Shown one piece after another: positions 5,944 to 12,870 of a stretch of DNA of 13,069 bases (positions within the stretch are counted from its first letter, which is position 1; the number at the start of each line of letters is the position of its first letter). The DNA comes from Candidatus Omnitrophota bacterium (GTDB lineage Bacteria; Omnitrophota; 4484-213). A program made the translations under genes and the position numbers. The notes under the pieces were generated by a model. That model ran no database searches. It was given only the letters and a program-made list of their open reading frames with translations, and had not been told where the DNA came from. The stretch lies in contig DAOWIN010000034.1 in the NCBI GenBank assembly GCA_030640885.1, positions 1 through 13,069 on the forward strand. Reading direction: 5' to 3'.

Positions 5944-8174
5944 TGAAATCAGTCTACAGTCTACAGTCTACAGTCTACAGAAGACAGAAAAGAAAAGATA
6001 GGAAAGGAGCAATTTATAGTCTGCGGATTTTTCTATTTTCTGTTCTCTGTTCTCTGTTCTCTGTCCTTTGTTTTTCCGCCTCCGCCGAGCAAGAATTAAT
6101 TACCTGCCAAGCTGATAAAATAGAATATTCTCAAGATGGAAAAGAAATTATTGCCAGCGGGAATGTGGTAGTTGTCTACGAAGGCACTAAAATAACCTGC
6201 GATGAGTTAAGGGTAAATACGGAGACAAAAGATAGCTATGCTTATGGCAAGGTAGTTTTAAGCGAAGGAGAAAACGAAATGACCGGCGGAAACCTGTTTT
6301 ATAATTTAGATACTAAAACAGGGGGTTTGGACAATGCAGTTTTATCCTCTCCAATTTGGTATGGCAAAGGGAAGAAAATAGACAAGCTTTCCGATAATAA
6401 ATTTGAAATTCATAAGGGTTATGTTACCACCTGCGATCCCCGACAGCGGCACTGCGCCGATTATAAAATATACTCACAAAAGATTGGCATTGTTTTAGAG
6501 AAGAGAGTGCGGGCAAAGAATGTCATTTTTTGGGTAGGCAAATTTCCTCTTTTTTACCTTCCCTTTTATTCATATTCCTTAAAGGGTAATCGTCCGCATA
6601 TCAGGGTTAGCGGCGGTCATACTAAAGACTGGGGCACATTTGCAAAGAGCGCCTCTCGTTTCAATATTGATGGAAATGAAGGGCATTTTCTCCTTGATTA
6701 CTATGAACGCAAGGGCCTTGCTGAAGGAGTCGATTACGAATATTTTTCCAATTTTGGTGAAGGGGAATTAAAAACATATTATATCTACGAGCGGGAGACA
6801 TTGGAAAAAGAGGGCGAGGCTATAGAGAAGGAGAAGTTTAGGGTAGAGTTAAAGCATTATTATGAGATGAACAAGGACACGGATTTGCGTTTAGAATATC
6901 ACCGTTTCAGCGATGCTGAGTTTAACAAAGATTATTTTGAAGCAGAATATGAAAAGGAGTCCCAACCTGCCTCTTATATTTCGCTGACTTATTCACCAGG
7001 GGATTATGTTTTGAGTGCGAAGGTTAAAAAGAGAATGAACAGGTTTTGGACGGTTGTTCAGCAATTCCCTGAATTAAAATTTGACCTTCCGGATACACGA
7101 TTAGGAGAAACCAATTTTTATTTTCAGAATGAAAGCAGTTTTAATAATTTTTATAAAGAATACGCTGATTATAAACAGAACGACGAGAAGGCGCGCCGTT
7201 TAGATACCTACAATCAACTTTCTTATCAGATTAGCCGTTTATGGAACTTTTTAGATGTGCGGCCCTATGTAGGAACAAGGCAGACATATTATAATGAAGA
7301 CAAAAATGGCAAAGAGGATATGACTCGCGGGGTATATTATGGCGGCTTAGATTTAAGCACCCGTTTTTTTAGGATATATGATTTTGAAAGCGAGCTTTGG
7401 GGAATAGAGGTCAATAAGCTAAAGCATATTATTAAACCCAAGGCGAGTTATAACTATATTCACGAGCCCAAGCTTTCTGCGTCGCGGCTTTACCAATTTG
7501 ATGGTGTGGATAGTATCGGCAAACAAAATGCAATTACCCTAACTTTGGAAAATATTTTGCAGACAAAGAGGAAGGTGCGGAAGTTTTCTAAGAATGAAGA
7601 TTTAGGCGAGGTTTATCCCCTTTACGATATTAGCGAAGAAAAAAGGAAAGTAGTAAATTTAGCCAGTTTAACAGTTGGAACAGATTGTAAGATGCATACA
7701 GAGGGGCACCAGCTCGATGATATAACAGGCGAATTAGATCTTAATCCCTACGATTGGTTGAATATGAATATTGATACCAGTTATGATTCTTATGCCCGCG
7801 GCGTTGCTTTTAAAAATCGGTTTAAAACAGTAAATGCAGATATAACTACCAAAGGGGAGAGGTGGGATTTCACTTTAGGCAGTCGTTATCAAGAATTGGA
7901 GCGCCATGAATTGAGTGGAGAACTCAATTGCGTTTTAAACTCCTTGTGGAGGATAGGAATTTACGAGAGATACGATTTCATTAAACAAAAAAATCCCCTG
8001 CGTGAGGGCTACAGTGCGGTTCACGGATACAAAGTAGTTCACGAATTACCCTGTTGGATAGTAGAGTTGAATTACGATTTCAAAAAGCACGAGACAAAAA
8101 ACAACAGTGCGCTTTTGCTAATTTTTAGAATAAAGGCACTGCCGGGGAATGCGGCGGAGATATCAAAAAGTTAA
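5943..8174 (+). CDS. lptD: LPS-assembly outer-membrane protein LptD
   Basis: LptD (OstA/Imp) is the outer-membrane beta-barrel that, with LptE, inserts LPS into the outer leaflet. The 743-residue protein has an N-terminal signal peptide ending near FSASA-EQE, an LptA-like OstA domain (approximately residues 50-140; ADKIEY, GNVVVVYEGTKITCDELRV, GKVVLSEGENEMTGGN), then the family pattern TTCDPRQRHCADYKI and GKFPLFYLPFYSY, and a long Tyr/Phe-rich barrel with alternating strands to the end. E. coli LptD is 784 residues. ATG 5943 overlaps the ABC-ATPase stop (TGATG), suggesting translational coupling; no good Shine-Dalgarno is visible. ATG 5916 is in frame but lies deep inside the ATPase gene. The first 41 codons include two heptamer arrays, making an unusually long, basic N-region (YRRQKRKDRK) and a signal core encoded by repeats. 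Confidence 0.9.
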   Translation: MKSVYSLQSTVYRRQKRKDRKGAIYSLRIFLFSVLCSLFSVLCFSASAEQELITCQADKIEYSQDGKEIIASGNVVVVYEGTKITCDELRVNTETKDSYAYGKVVLSEGENEMTGGNLFYNLDTKTGGLDNAVLSSPIWYGKGKKIDKLSDNKFEIHKGYVTTCDPRQRHCADYKIYSQKIGIVLEKRVRAKNVIFWVGKFPLFYLPFYSYSLKGNRPHIRVSGGHTKDWGTFAKSASRFNIDGNEGHFLLDYYERKGLAEGVDYEYFSNFGEGELKTYYIYERETLEKEGEAIEKEKFRVELKHYYEMNKDTDLRLEYHRFSDAEFNKDYFEAEYEKESQPASYISLTYSPGDYVLSAKVKKRMNRFWTVVQQFPELKFDLPDTRLGETNFYFQNESSFNNFYKEYADYKQNDEKARRLDTYNQLSYQISRLWNFLDVRPYVGTRQTYYNEDKNGKEDMTRGVYYGGLDLSTRFFRIYDFESELWGIEVNKLKHIIKPKASYNYIHEPKLSASRLYQFDGVDSIGKQNAITLTLENILQTKRKVRKFSKNEDLGEVYPLYDISEEKRKVVNLASLTVGTDCKMHTEGHQLDDITGELDLNPYDWLNMNIDTSYDSYARGVAFKNRFKTVNADITTKGERWDFTLGSRYQELERHELSGELNCVLNSLWRIGIYERYDFIKQKNPLREGYSAVHGYKVVHELPCWIVELNYDFKKHETKNNSALLLIFRIKALPGNAAEISKS
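5949..5997 (+). repeat. Heptamer array (ACAGNNN) inside the lptD 5' end
   Basis: Seven units in phase: TCAGTCT, ACAGTCT three times, ACAGAAG, ACAGAAA, AGAAAAG. The core AGTCTAC is repeated four times exactly at 5951-5978. The unit length is not a multiple of three, and the array starts six nt after the lptD ATG at 5943. The same ACAG-type units occur at 10787-10870. Confidence 0.85.
6039..6066 (-). repeat. Inverted heptamer array in the lptD signal-peptide codons
   Basis: TCTGTTC occurs three times and TCTGTCC once, in phase. Read on the minus strand the units are ACAGAGA/ACAGAAA, the same heptamer family as 5949-5997 but inverted. It encodes the hydrophobic core FSVLCSLFSVLC of the LptD signal peptide. 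TTTTCTGT here can pair with ACAGAAAA at 5984-5991. Confidence 0.8.
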
Positions 8175-8211
8175 AACACGACATAAGAGATAATCGGGGT
8201 TTGAATATTAA

Positions 8212-9519
8212 ATGAAGAGTTTAGAAATAAAACAAAAAATTCTTCGGAAGGAAGCGGTTATTGCAATCATCGGTTTGGGCTATGTGGGACTTCCTTTAGC
8301 AGTAGAATTTGCCCAAAAGGGATTTAGGGTTATCGGTATTGATACCAACGAACAAAAGATTAAAAAGATAAAGCAGGGCATTTCCTATGTTCTCGATATC
8401 TCTTCAGCAACATTAAAACCTTTGCTGAAAAAAGGGTTATTAAAATGTTACTCTGACTACAGATTGGAGAAGATAGATATAACAATTATCGCTGTGCCTA
8501 CCCCATTGAGCAAAAGCCGTGAACCTGATATTTCCTTTATTTTGAAAGCAGTCAGGGAGATTAGCAGATATATAAAAAAGGGAGGACTGGTAATTTTAGA
8601 GAGCACTACTTATCCCAGCACTACACGGGGTATAATTTTGCCTTTATTAGAAAAAAGTGGATTAAAAGGAGACAAGGATTTTCTGCTCGCCTTTTCCCCT
8701 GAGCGGGTGGATCCGGGGAATAAGAAGTATAAAACAAAGAATATTCCCAAGATTGTTGGTGGGGTAAATAAGGAAAGCACCAAAATAGCCGAACTTCTTT
8801 ATAAACAGATTATAACAAAGGTTGTCCCCGTTTCTTCTTCAGAGGTGGCCGAGATGACCAAGATATGGGAGAATACCTTTCGGGCGGTAAATATTGGGCT
8901 TGCCAATGAGATGGCAAGAATTTGCAATAAATTAGCTATTGATGTATGGGAGGTTATTGCCGCTGCTAAAACAAAGCCCTTTGGTTTTTTACCCTTTTAC
9001 CCGGGACCCGGCATAGGTGGCCACTGTTTGCCTGTTGACCCTCTTTATCTTTCTTATAAGGCGAAATTAGAGGGGATAGAAACTCGGTTTATTCGGCTTG
9101 CTGATGAAATTAATTTAGCAATGCCTGTTTATACAATTGAACGGGTAAAGGAGATTTTAAAAAAAAGAAAAAAAACACTTCGCGGGAGCAAAATTTCTAT
9201 ATTAGGTATTACTTACAAAAAGGATATTGCCGATATTAGAGAATCGCCAGCAATTGAGATTATTAAAATTTTAGCCAAAAAAAAGGCGCAAGTTTCTTAT
9301 TCCGACCCTTTTATCAAAGAAATAAAGCTCGGAAACAAAATACTTGTTTCTCGTTCTTTAGATAAAAAATTTTTAAGCCAGCAGGATTGTTTGATTATTG
9401 TTAGTGGCCACTCTTTAGATTATAATTTCGTTGTGCGAAATTCCTCCTGTATTTTGGATACGCGTAATGTTTTAAGCGGTGTTAAAGGAATAGATAGAGA
9501 AAAGGTAGAGAGACTATAA
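8212..9519 (+). CDS. wbpA: UDP-N-acetylglucosamine 6-dehydrogenase-like (WbpA family) enzyme
   Basis: A 435-residue nucleotide-sugar dehydrogenase that oxidises C6 of a UDP-sugar to a carboxylate with two NAD+, a precursor step for O-antigen or capsule uronic acids. The N-terminal Rossmann motif GLGYVGLPLA lies at 21-30; IIAVPTPL, LESTTYPSTT and FSPERVDPGN (161-170) follow. The catalytic Cys272 is in GPGIGGHCLPVDP, and the C-terminal UDP-binding domain contains GITYKKDIADIRESP. The GGHCLPVDPLYLSYKA version resembles WbpA (UDP-GlcNAc) more than Ugd/TuaD (UDP-glucose) or WecC (UDP-ManNAc); the exact substrate is uncertain, and the symbol denotes closest family. ATG 8212 has only a weak upstream GGGG (8196-8199). 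It lies 37 nt after lptD and is probably co-transcribed. Confidence 0.9.
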   Translation: MKSLEIKQKILRKEAVIAIIGLGYVGLPLAVEFAQKGFRVIGIDTNEQKIKKIKQGISYVLDISSATLKPLLKKGLLKCYSDYRLEKIDITIIAVPTPLSKSREPDISFILKAVREISRYIKKGGLVILESTTYPSTTRGIILPLLEKSGLKGDKDFLLAFSPERVDPGNKKYKTKNIPKIVGGVNKESTKIAELLYKQIITKVVPVSSSEVAEMTKIWENTFRAVNIGLANEMARICNKLAIDVWEVIAAAKTKPFGFLPFYPGPGIGGHCLPVDPLYLSYKAKLEGIETRFIRLADEINLAMPVYTIERVKEILKKRKKTLRGSKISILGITYKKDIADIRESPAIEIIKILAKKKAQVSYSDPFIKEIKLGNKILVSRSLDKKFLSQQDCLIIVSGHSLDYNFVVRNSSCILDTRNVLSGVKGIDREKVERL

Positions 9520-9528
9520 AAATGGTCT

Positions 9529-9587
9529 CCCAGTTCCCCAGCAACCAGTTTCCCAGTTGGGAAGCTGGGCGACTGGGAAACTGGTGG
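9529..9587 (+). repeat. Palindromic CCAG/CTGG array before the FIST gene
   Basis: A perfect 14-bp inverted repeat pairs 9544-9557 (ACCAGTTTCCCAGT) with 9572-9585, with a 14-nt loop. CAG recurs every 7-8 nt on the left half and CTG every 8 nt on the right. An alternative stem, 9531-9542 with 9564-9575, matches at 10 of 12 positions. No T-tract follows, so it is unlikely to be an intrinsic terminator. It occupies most of the 78-nt gap between the two genes. Confidence 0.7.
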
Positions 9588-9597
9588 ATTCTGAAAG

Positions 9598-10782
9598 ATG
9601 TTTAAAGTTGGAATAGGATTAAGTAAGACAAGGGATTTTTTTCTTGCTGGCGAGGAGGTTGCTAAAAAAGCCTTAGCTGAATTAGGCGAAGGGAATCCAG
9701 ATTTATGCTTTCTTTTTTCCTCAGCGAAGTTTGCTAATTTGCAAATGCTTAAGGGTGTGCGGTCAATTATTCCCAAGATTCCTTTATTTGGTTGCAGTGA
9801 TGCAGGCGAGATAATTTCCGAGGGAAGCCACCAGATGAGTGTCGTTATTGTTGCAATAAAATCGAATAGTTTAAATTTTACTGCTCATTTAGAAAGGGAT
9901 GTTGAAATATTGCCTCGTCAAAAAGGGCGGAAAATAGCAGAGACGCTTAGGCGAAATTTAACTAAAAAAGGCAAAAACAAAGAGGTTCTCATTCTCTTTT
10001 CCGATGGTTTGTCTGAAAACATTACCGATATTGTGCACGGAATTCAGGAAGTTTTGGGCACGAGTTATCCTATTTTAGGAGGGGCGGCCGCGGATAACTT
10101 TTTATTTCAAAAAACCTATCAGTATTACAATGATAAAATTTTTAGCCGAAGTGTTTTGGGAGTGTTAATCCAAGCGCCAAAGATAGGATTTGGCATACGG
10201 CATGGCTGGCGGCCATTAGGTCGGCCCTATAAAGTAACGCGTGCAGAAAAGAATATTATTTGGGAAATAAATAAAAAGCCAGCTATTGAGGTCTACCAAA
10301 ATTACTTTGGTAACCGCATAAACGATTTGGAAAAGAGATATTTGTTAAAGATGATTATCAGCTATCCTTTAGGAATGTTAATCCCAGGAGAGAAGGAATA
10401 TTTGGTGCGCAATATTCTTGACATTCATTTAGATGGTTCATTGGTTTTTTCCTCTGATATTCCCGAAGGTAGAATGGTTAGGTTAATGATGAGCAATAAG
10501 GAATTAGCTATCCAAGCCGCCAAAGATGCGGCATGGGAAGCGGCTCAGGGAACATCTTCACAAAAAGCGAATTTAGGAATTATATTCAATTCTGCCTCCC
10601 GTCGCAAGCTTTTAGGAACAAGGCGAGACGAAGAAATAGAGGAGATCGGAAAGGCTCTGACTAAAACTCCTTTAATCGGTTTTTATGGTTATAGTCAGCA
10701 GGCTCCTTTAGGCGGAGAGATAAATTTGGGACAGACTTATTCTCATAATCAAGCGGTGGTAATTTTAACGCTGGGAGAGTGA
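9598..10782 (+). CDS. FIST N-/C-terminal domain sensory protein
   Basis: A 394-residue soluble protein with the FIST architecture. The N-terminal FIST domain spans about residues 30-215 (FGCSDAGEI at 64-72, VLILFSDGLSE, GGAAADN at 161-167), and the FIST_C domain spans about 230-380 (LGIIFNSASRR, GFYGYSQQAPLG). FIST domains are predicted small-ligand sensors found in signal-transduction proteins; the ligand (amino acids have been suggested) is not established. No transmembrane segment or output domain is present, so it presumably acts through a partner. The next gene, a membrane GAF-GGDEF protein, is a candidate. ATG 9598 has only a poor Shine-Dalgarno (GGTGG at 9583-9587, 10 nt away, partly inside the upstream stem). 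Confidence 0.88.
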   Translation: MFKVGIGLSKTRDFFLAGEEVAKKALAELGEGNPDLCFLFSSAKFANLQMLKGVRSIIPKIPLFGCSDAGEIISEGSHQMSVVIVAIKSNSLNFTAHLERDVEILPRQKGRKIAETLRRNLTKKGKNKEVLILFSDGLSENITDIVHGIQEVLGTSYPILGGAAADNFLFQKTYQYYNDKIFSRSVLGVLIQAPKIGFGIRHGWRPLGRPYKVTRAEKNIIWEINKKPAIEVYQNYFGNRINDLEKRYLLKMIISYPLGMLIPGEKEYLVRNILDIHLDGSLVFSSDIPEGRMVRLMMSNKELAIQAAKDAAWEAAQGTSSQKANLGIIFNSASRRKLLGTRRDEEIEEIGKALTKTPLIGFYGYSQQAPLGGEINLGQTYSHNQAVVILTLGE

Positions 10783-10786
10783 AGCC

Positions 10787-10870
10787 ACAGTTTACAGTCT
10801 ACAGAAGACAGAAGACAGAAAACAGAAATCCGAATGACGAAACCCGAAATCCGAATGCAGAGAGCAGAAA
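10787..10870 (+). repeat. Heptamer array between the FIST and GGDEF genes
   Basis: Twelve 7-nt units run in perfect phase: ACAGTTT, ACAGTCT, ACAGAAG twice, ACAGAAA twice, TCCGAAT, GACGAAA, CCCGAAA, TCCGAAT, GCAGAGA, GCAGAAA. It starts four nt after the FIST stop. The first half shares exact units with the array in lptD (5949-5997). Units agree best at an (A/C)G-A-A core. The rest of the 180-nt gap (10871-10962) holds only AT-rich sequence and the Shine-Dalgarno of the next gene. Confidence 0.85.
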
Positions 10871-10962
10871 AGAAAGAAGAACATTTTGCCACTGTATTGG
10901 AAGTGGGGAACAAGATAATTTTTACCTTGTCATTTTAACTTTTGCATTCTGAGGAGGAAATT

Positions 10963-12423
10963 GTGCCTTTAAAAATTAAAATTCTTGTTTTGTTTTCCTT
11001 GCTTTCTTTATCCCTTTTTTTCTCTTCGCGGTTAGAGTTAAAATTGATTAGTTATGCTTCTCTCATTTTTTCTCTTTCTTTTCTCTTTTTCTCCGAAGCG
11101 AAAGAAAGAATGGAGAAAGAAAAAAAGGTGAAAGCTTTGTTAGAATTAAAAGATTTGTACAATGACCTTGACGAGCAGGCGAAGTTGATTGTACAAACAG
11201 ATCTAAGATTAGGCAAAACAGAGGAGGAATTAAGCAAGAGAATCAGCGGTTTATACATTCTGCAGGATATTGGAAGGGTGATCAGCAATACCAAGAATTT
11301 CTTTGACCCTTCTACGCAAAGATTTAATTTGAAGTATAGTTTGGATAAGATAGCAAAAAGCATTAGCAAGGCTCTAGTAGAGCGGTTAGAGTTTGAGAAA
11401 AGCGCAATTTTTCTTGTTGACAAAAAAAGCCACAAAATTAATTATTGCAGCGGAGAAGGTTATAATCTCCAAGAGCAACAAAAAATAAATGATGGGAAAA
11501 TCTTGTTTTCCTTTTTGGAAGAAAAAGAGATTAAAGAGGTGTTCGCCAAAAGGAGTTCTACATTGGTAGAAGATATTTCTTCTTTTTCTTCCAAGTTAGA
11601 AGAAAAAATAGGTTCCTTTTTTAATGTTTCTTCTTTTGCCATTGTTCCTATAATTGCGCAAGGCAGTATTGCCGGTTCCATTTTTGTAGGCAACGGGTTG
11701 CATTATGATAAAATTGATGAGCAAGATTTAGAGTTTCTTTCCATTCTGGCAGAGCAAACAGGGATAGCGCTCAGCAACATTTATTTGCATCAGGAAACTA
11801 TTGAAGCTTTAGATGCTAACCCCCTTACTAAATTGCCTGGCAATATTTCAGTAAATAGAAAATTAAGAGATTGTGTTGCCCGCAAACTTCCTTTTGCTGT
11901 TTGTTATGTAGATATAGACGAGTTCAAAGCATTTAATGATTGCTATGGTTTTGAAGTAGGAGATAAAGCTATTCAGCAGGCAACCAATATTTTAAGCAAT
12001 GCAGTAAAAACTAAAGGTAACCCCGCTGATTTTATCGGGCATATTGGCGGTGATGATTTCATTTTGGTTACTACCCCGGATAAGTTTGAATCTCTTTGCG
12101 AAGAGGCAATTAAAAGTTTCGACAAACAAATTCCTGCTTTATATGATGCTGAAGATCGGGAAAATGGTTATATTATTAGCAAAACTCGTCAAGGCAAGGT
12201 GAGAAAATTTCCTTTAATGAGCATCTCCATTGCTGTAGTAAGCAATATTCACAGAAAGGTTGCACATGTTGCCCAAATTGGCGAGTTGGGTGCTGAATTG
12301 AAGAAATACGCTAAATCTTTTAAGGGAAGTATTTGGGTGGAAGATAAACGCAGAGGAAAAAGACGCAAAAAGAGTAATGCTCGCGATAAAAGAATGATTG
12401 AGAGAAGAGATAAGAAAAAGTAG
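10963..12423 (+). CDS. Membrane GAF-GGDEF protein, probable diguanylate cyclase
   Basis: A 486-residue protein. Two transmembrane segments lie near residues 6-20 and 26-43, followed by a charged coiled-coil-like stretch (44-95), a GAF-like sensor domain (about 110-275; SAIFLVDKKS, VPIIAQGSIAGSIFVGN) and a GGDEF domain (about 283-460). The GGDEF start ANPLTKLPGN replaces the usual LTGLPNR. Mg-binding and base-binding motifs are present (DIDEFKAFND 317-326). The active-site motif reads GGDDF (362-366), and the inhibitory RxxD site five residues upstream reads NPAD, so product inhibition is probably absent. It would make c-di-GMP from two GTP if active. The tail is very basic (DKRRGKRRKK). GTG 10963 is chosen because AGGAGG (10952-10957) stands 5 nt before it; a TTG at 10942 would place that Shine-Dalgarno inside the gene. 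Confidence 0.88.
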   Translation: MPLKIKILVLFSLLSLSLFFSSRLELKLISYASLIFSLSFLFFSEAKERMEKEKKVKALLELKDLYNDLDEQAKLIVQTDLRLGKTEEELSKRISGLYILQDIGRVISNTKNFFDPSTQRFNLKYSLDKIAKSISKALVERLEFEKSAIFLVDKKSHKINYCSGEGYNLQEQQKINDGKILFSFLEEKEIKEVFAKRSSTLVEDISSFSSKLEEKIGSFFNVSSFAIVPIIAQGSIAGSIFVGNGLHYDKIDEQDLEFLSILAEQTGIALSNIYLHQETIEALDANPLTKLPGNISVNRKLRDCVARKLPFAVCYVDIDEFKAFNDCYGFEVGDKAIQQATNILSNAVKTKGNPADFIGHIGGDDFILVTTPDKFESLCEEAIKSFDKQIPALYDAEDRENGYIISKTRQGKVRKFPLMSISIAVVSNIHRKVAHVAQIGELGAELKKYAKSFKGSIWVEDKRRGKRRKKSNARDKRMIERRDKKK

Positions 12424-12448
12424 AAATTTAAGGGCTGCAAAAAAGTTC

Positions 12449-12479
12449 TTGACATTTTTTTAAAAGGTGTTAATATATT
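12449..12479 (+). promoter_or_regulatory. Candidate sigma-70 promoter
   Basis: A perfect -35 TTGACA lies at 12449-12454. Possible -10 boxes are TAATAT (12471-12476, 16-nt spacer) or TATATT (12474-12479, 19-nt spacer). Transcription would start near 12485, only about 40 nt ahead of a terminator hairpin. It stands 25 nt after the GGDEF stop. Confidence 0.55.
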
Positions 12480-12484
12480 TAAAC

Positions 12485-12572
12485 AGTAGAGGAAAAGGTG
12501 TCTTTTAAAAAATAAAGATTAGCCCCAAAAAGGTATTCTCTAAAAGAGAAAAAGGGGTGTTTTTGTTTTTTT
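12485..12572 (+). ncRNA. Candidate short transcript or attenuated leader
   Basis: The interval runs from the inferred start point of the TTGACA promoter to the end of the T-tract. It contains a five-codon frame GTG-TCT-TTT-AAA-AAA-TAA at 12498-12515 with AGAGG (12488-12492) 5 nt ahead. It could be a small RNA or a leader whose read-through reaches tRNA-Thr and tuf. No known family was recognised. Confidence 0.3.
12523..12572 (+). terminator. Intrinsic terminator
   Basis: CCCC (12523-12526) pairs with GGGG (12554-12557), and an inner stem TTCTC/GAGAA (12536-12540 with 12546-12550, loop TAAAA) completes the hairpin across an asymmetric internal loop. A T-rich run TGTTTTTGTTTTTTT follows at 12558-12572. 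It can end both the GGDEF transcript and any transcript begun at 12485. Confidence 0.65.
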
Positions 12573-12737
12573 ATATCTACATTATAAATTAATTTAAATT
12601 CCTAAAGGTTGTTTTATTATTAAACCGCAAAATGAAGCAGGCATAGCAATCCCAAAAAGGTTTATTTTACATGAGCGGCAAATAAGGTAGTTGCTTGAAG
12701 CCGTTATAACTTATGCTGTTAAGCCTGTTCGCCTATT
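12573..12737. other. Intergenic stretch before tRNA-Thr, no gene seen
   Basis: AT-rich sequence without an ORF on either strand that I would support. A tRNA promoter should lie here: TTGCTT (12691-12696) and TATGCT (12712-12717) are the nearest resemblance, with a short 15-nt spacer, so I do not call it. Confidence 0.5.
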
Positions 12738-12812
12738 GCCGATGTAGCTCAGTGGTAGAGCAACTGCATGGTAAGCAGTAGGTCGTCGGTTCAAGCCCGA
12801 CCGTCGGCTCCA
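12738..12812 (+). tRNA. tRNA-Thr (anticodon GGT), CCA encoded
   Basis: A full cloverleaf can be folded. The acceptor stem pairs GCCGATG with CGTCGGC (one T-G pair), the D-stem GCTC with GAGC, the anticodon stem ACTGC with GCAGT, and the T-stem GTCGG with CCGAC around TTCAAGC. The anticodon loop ATGGTAA gives GGT at positions 34-36, reading ACC/ACT (Thr). The 3' CCA is encoded at 12810-12812. A tRNA-Thr upstream of tuf matches the known thrT-tufB arrangement in E. coli, which supports co-transcription. Confidence 0.96.
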
Positions 12813-12870
12813 AGTCTACCAAAAGTAAAATCTGGAATTTTTTATTCTGTGTTCATGCGATTTGCTCATT

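Noticed and set aside
5949..10870. CRISPR array
   Set aside because: The repeats are 7 nt, contiguous and without spacers; no cas genes are present.
1165..12455. Minus-strand ORFs throughout (for example 4058-4381, 11052-11435, 9420-9776)
   Set aside because: All lie opposite well-identified + strand genes and show no recognisable domains or ribosome-binding sites.
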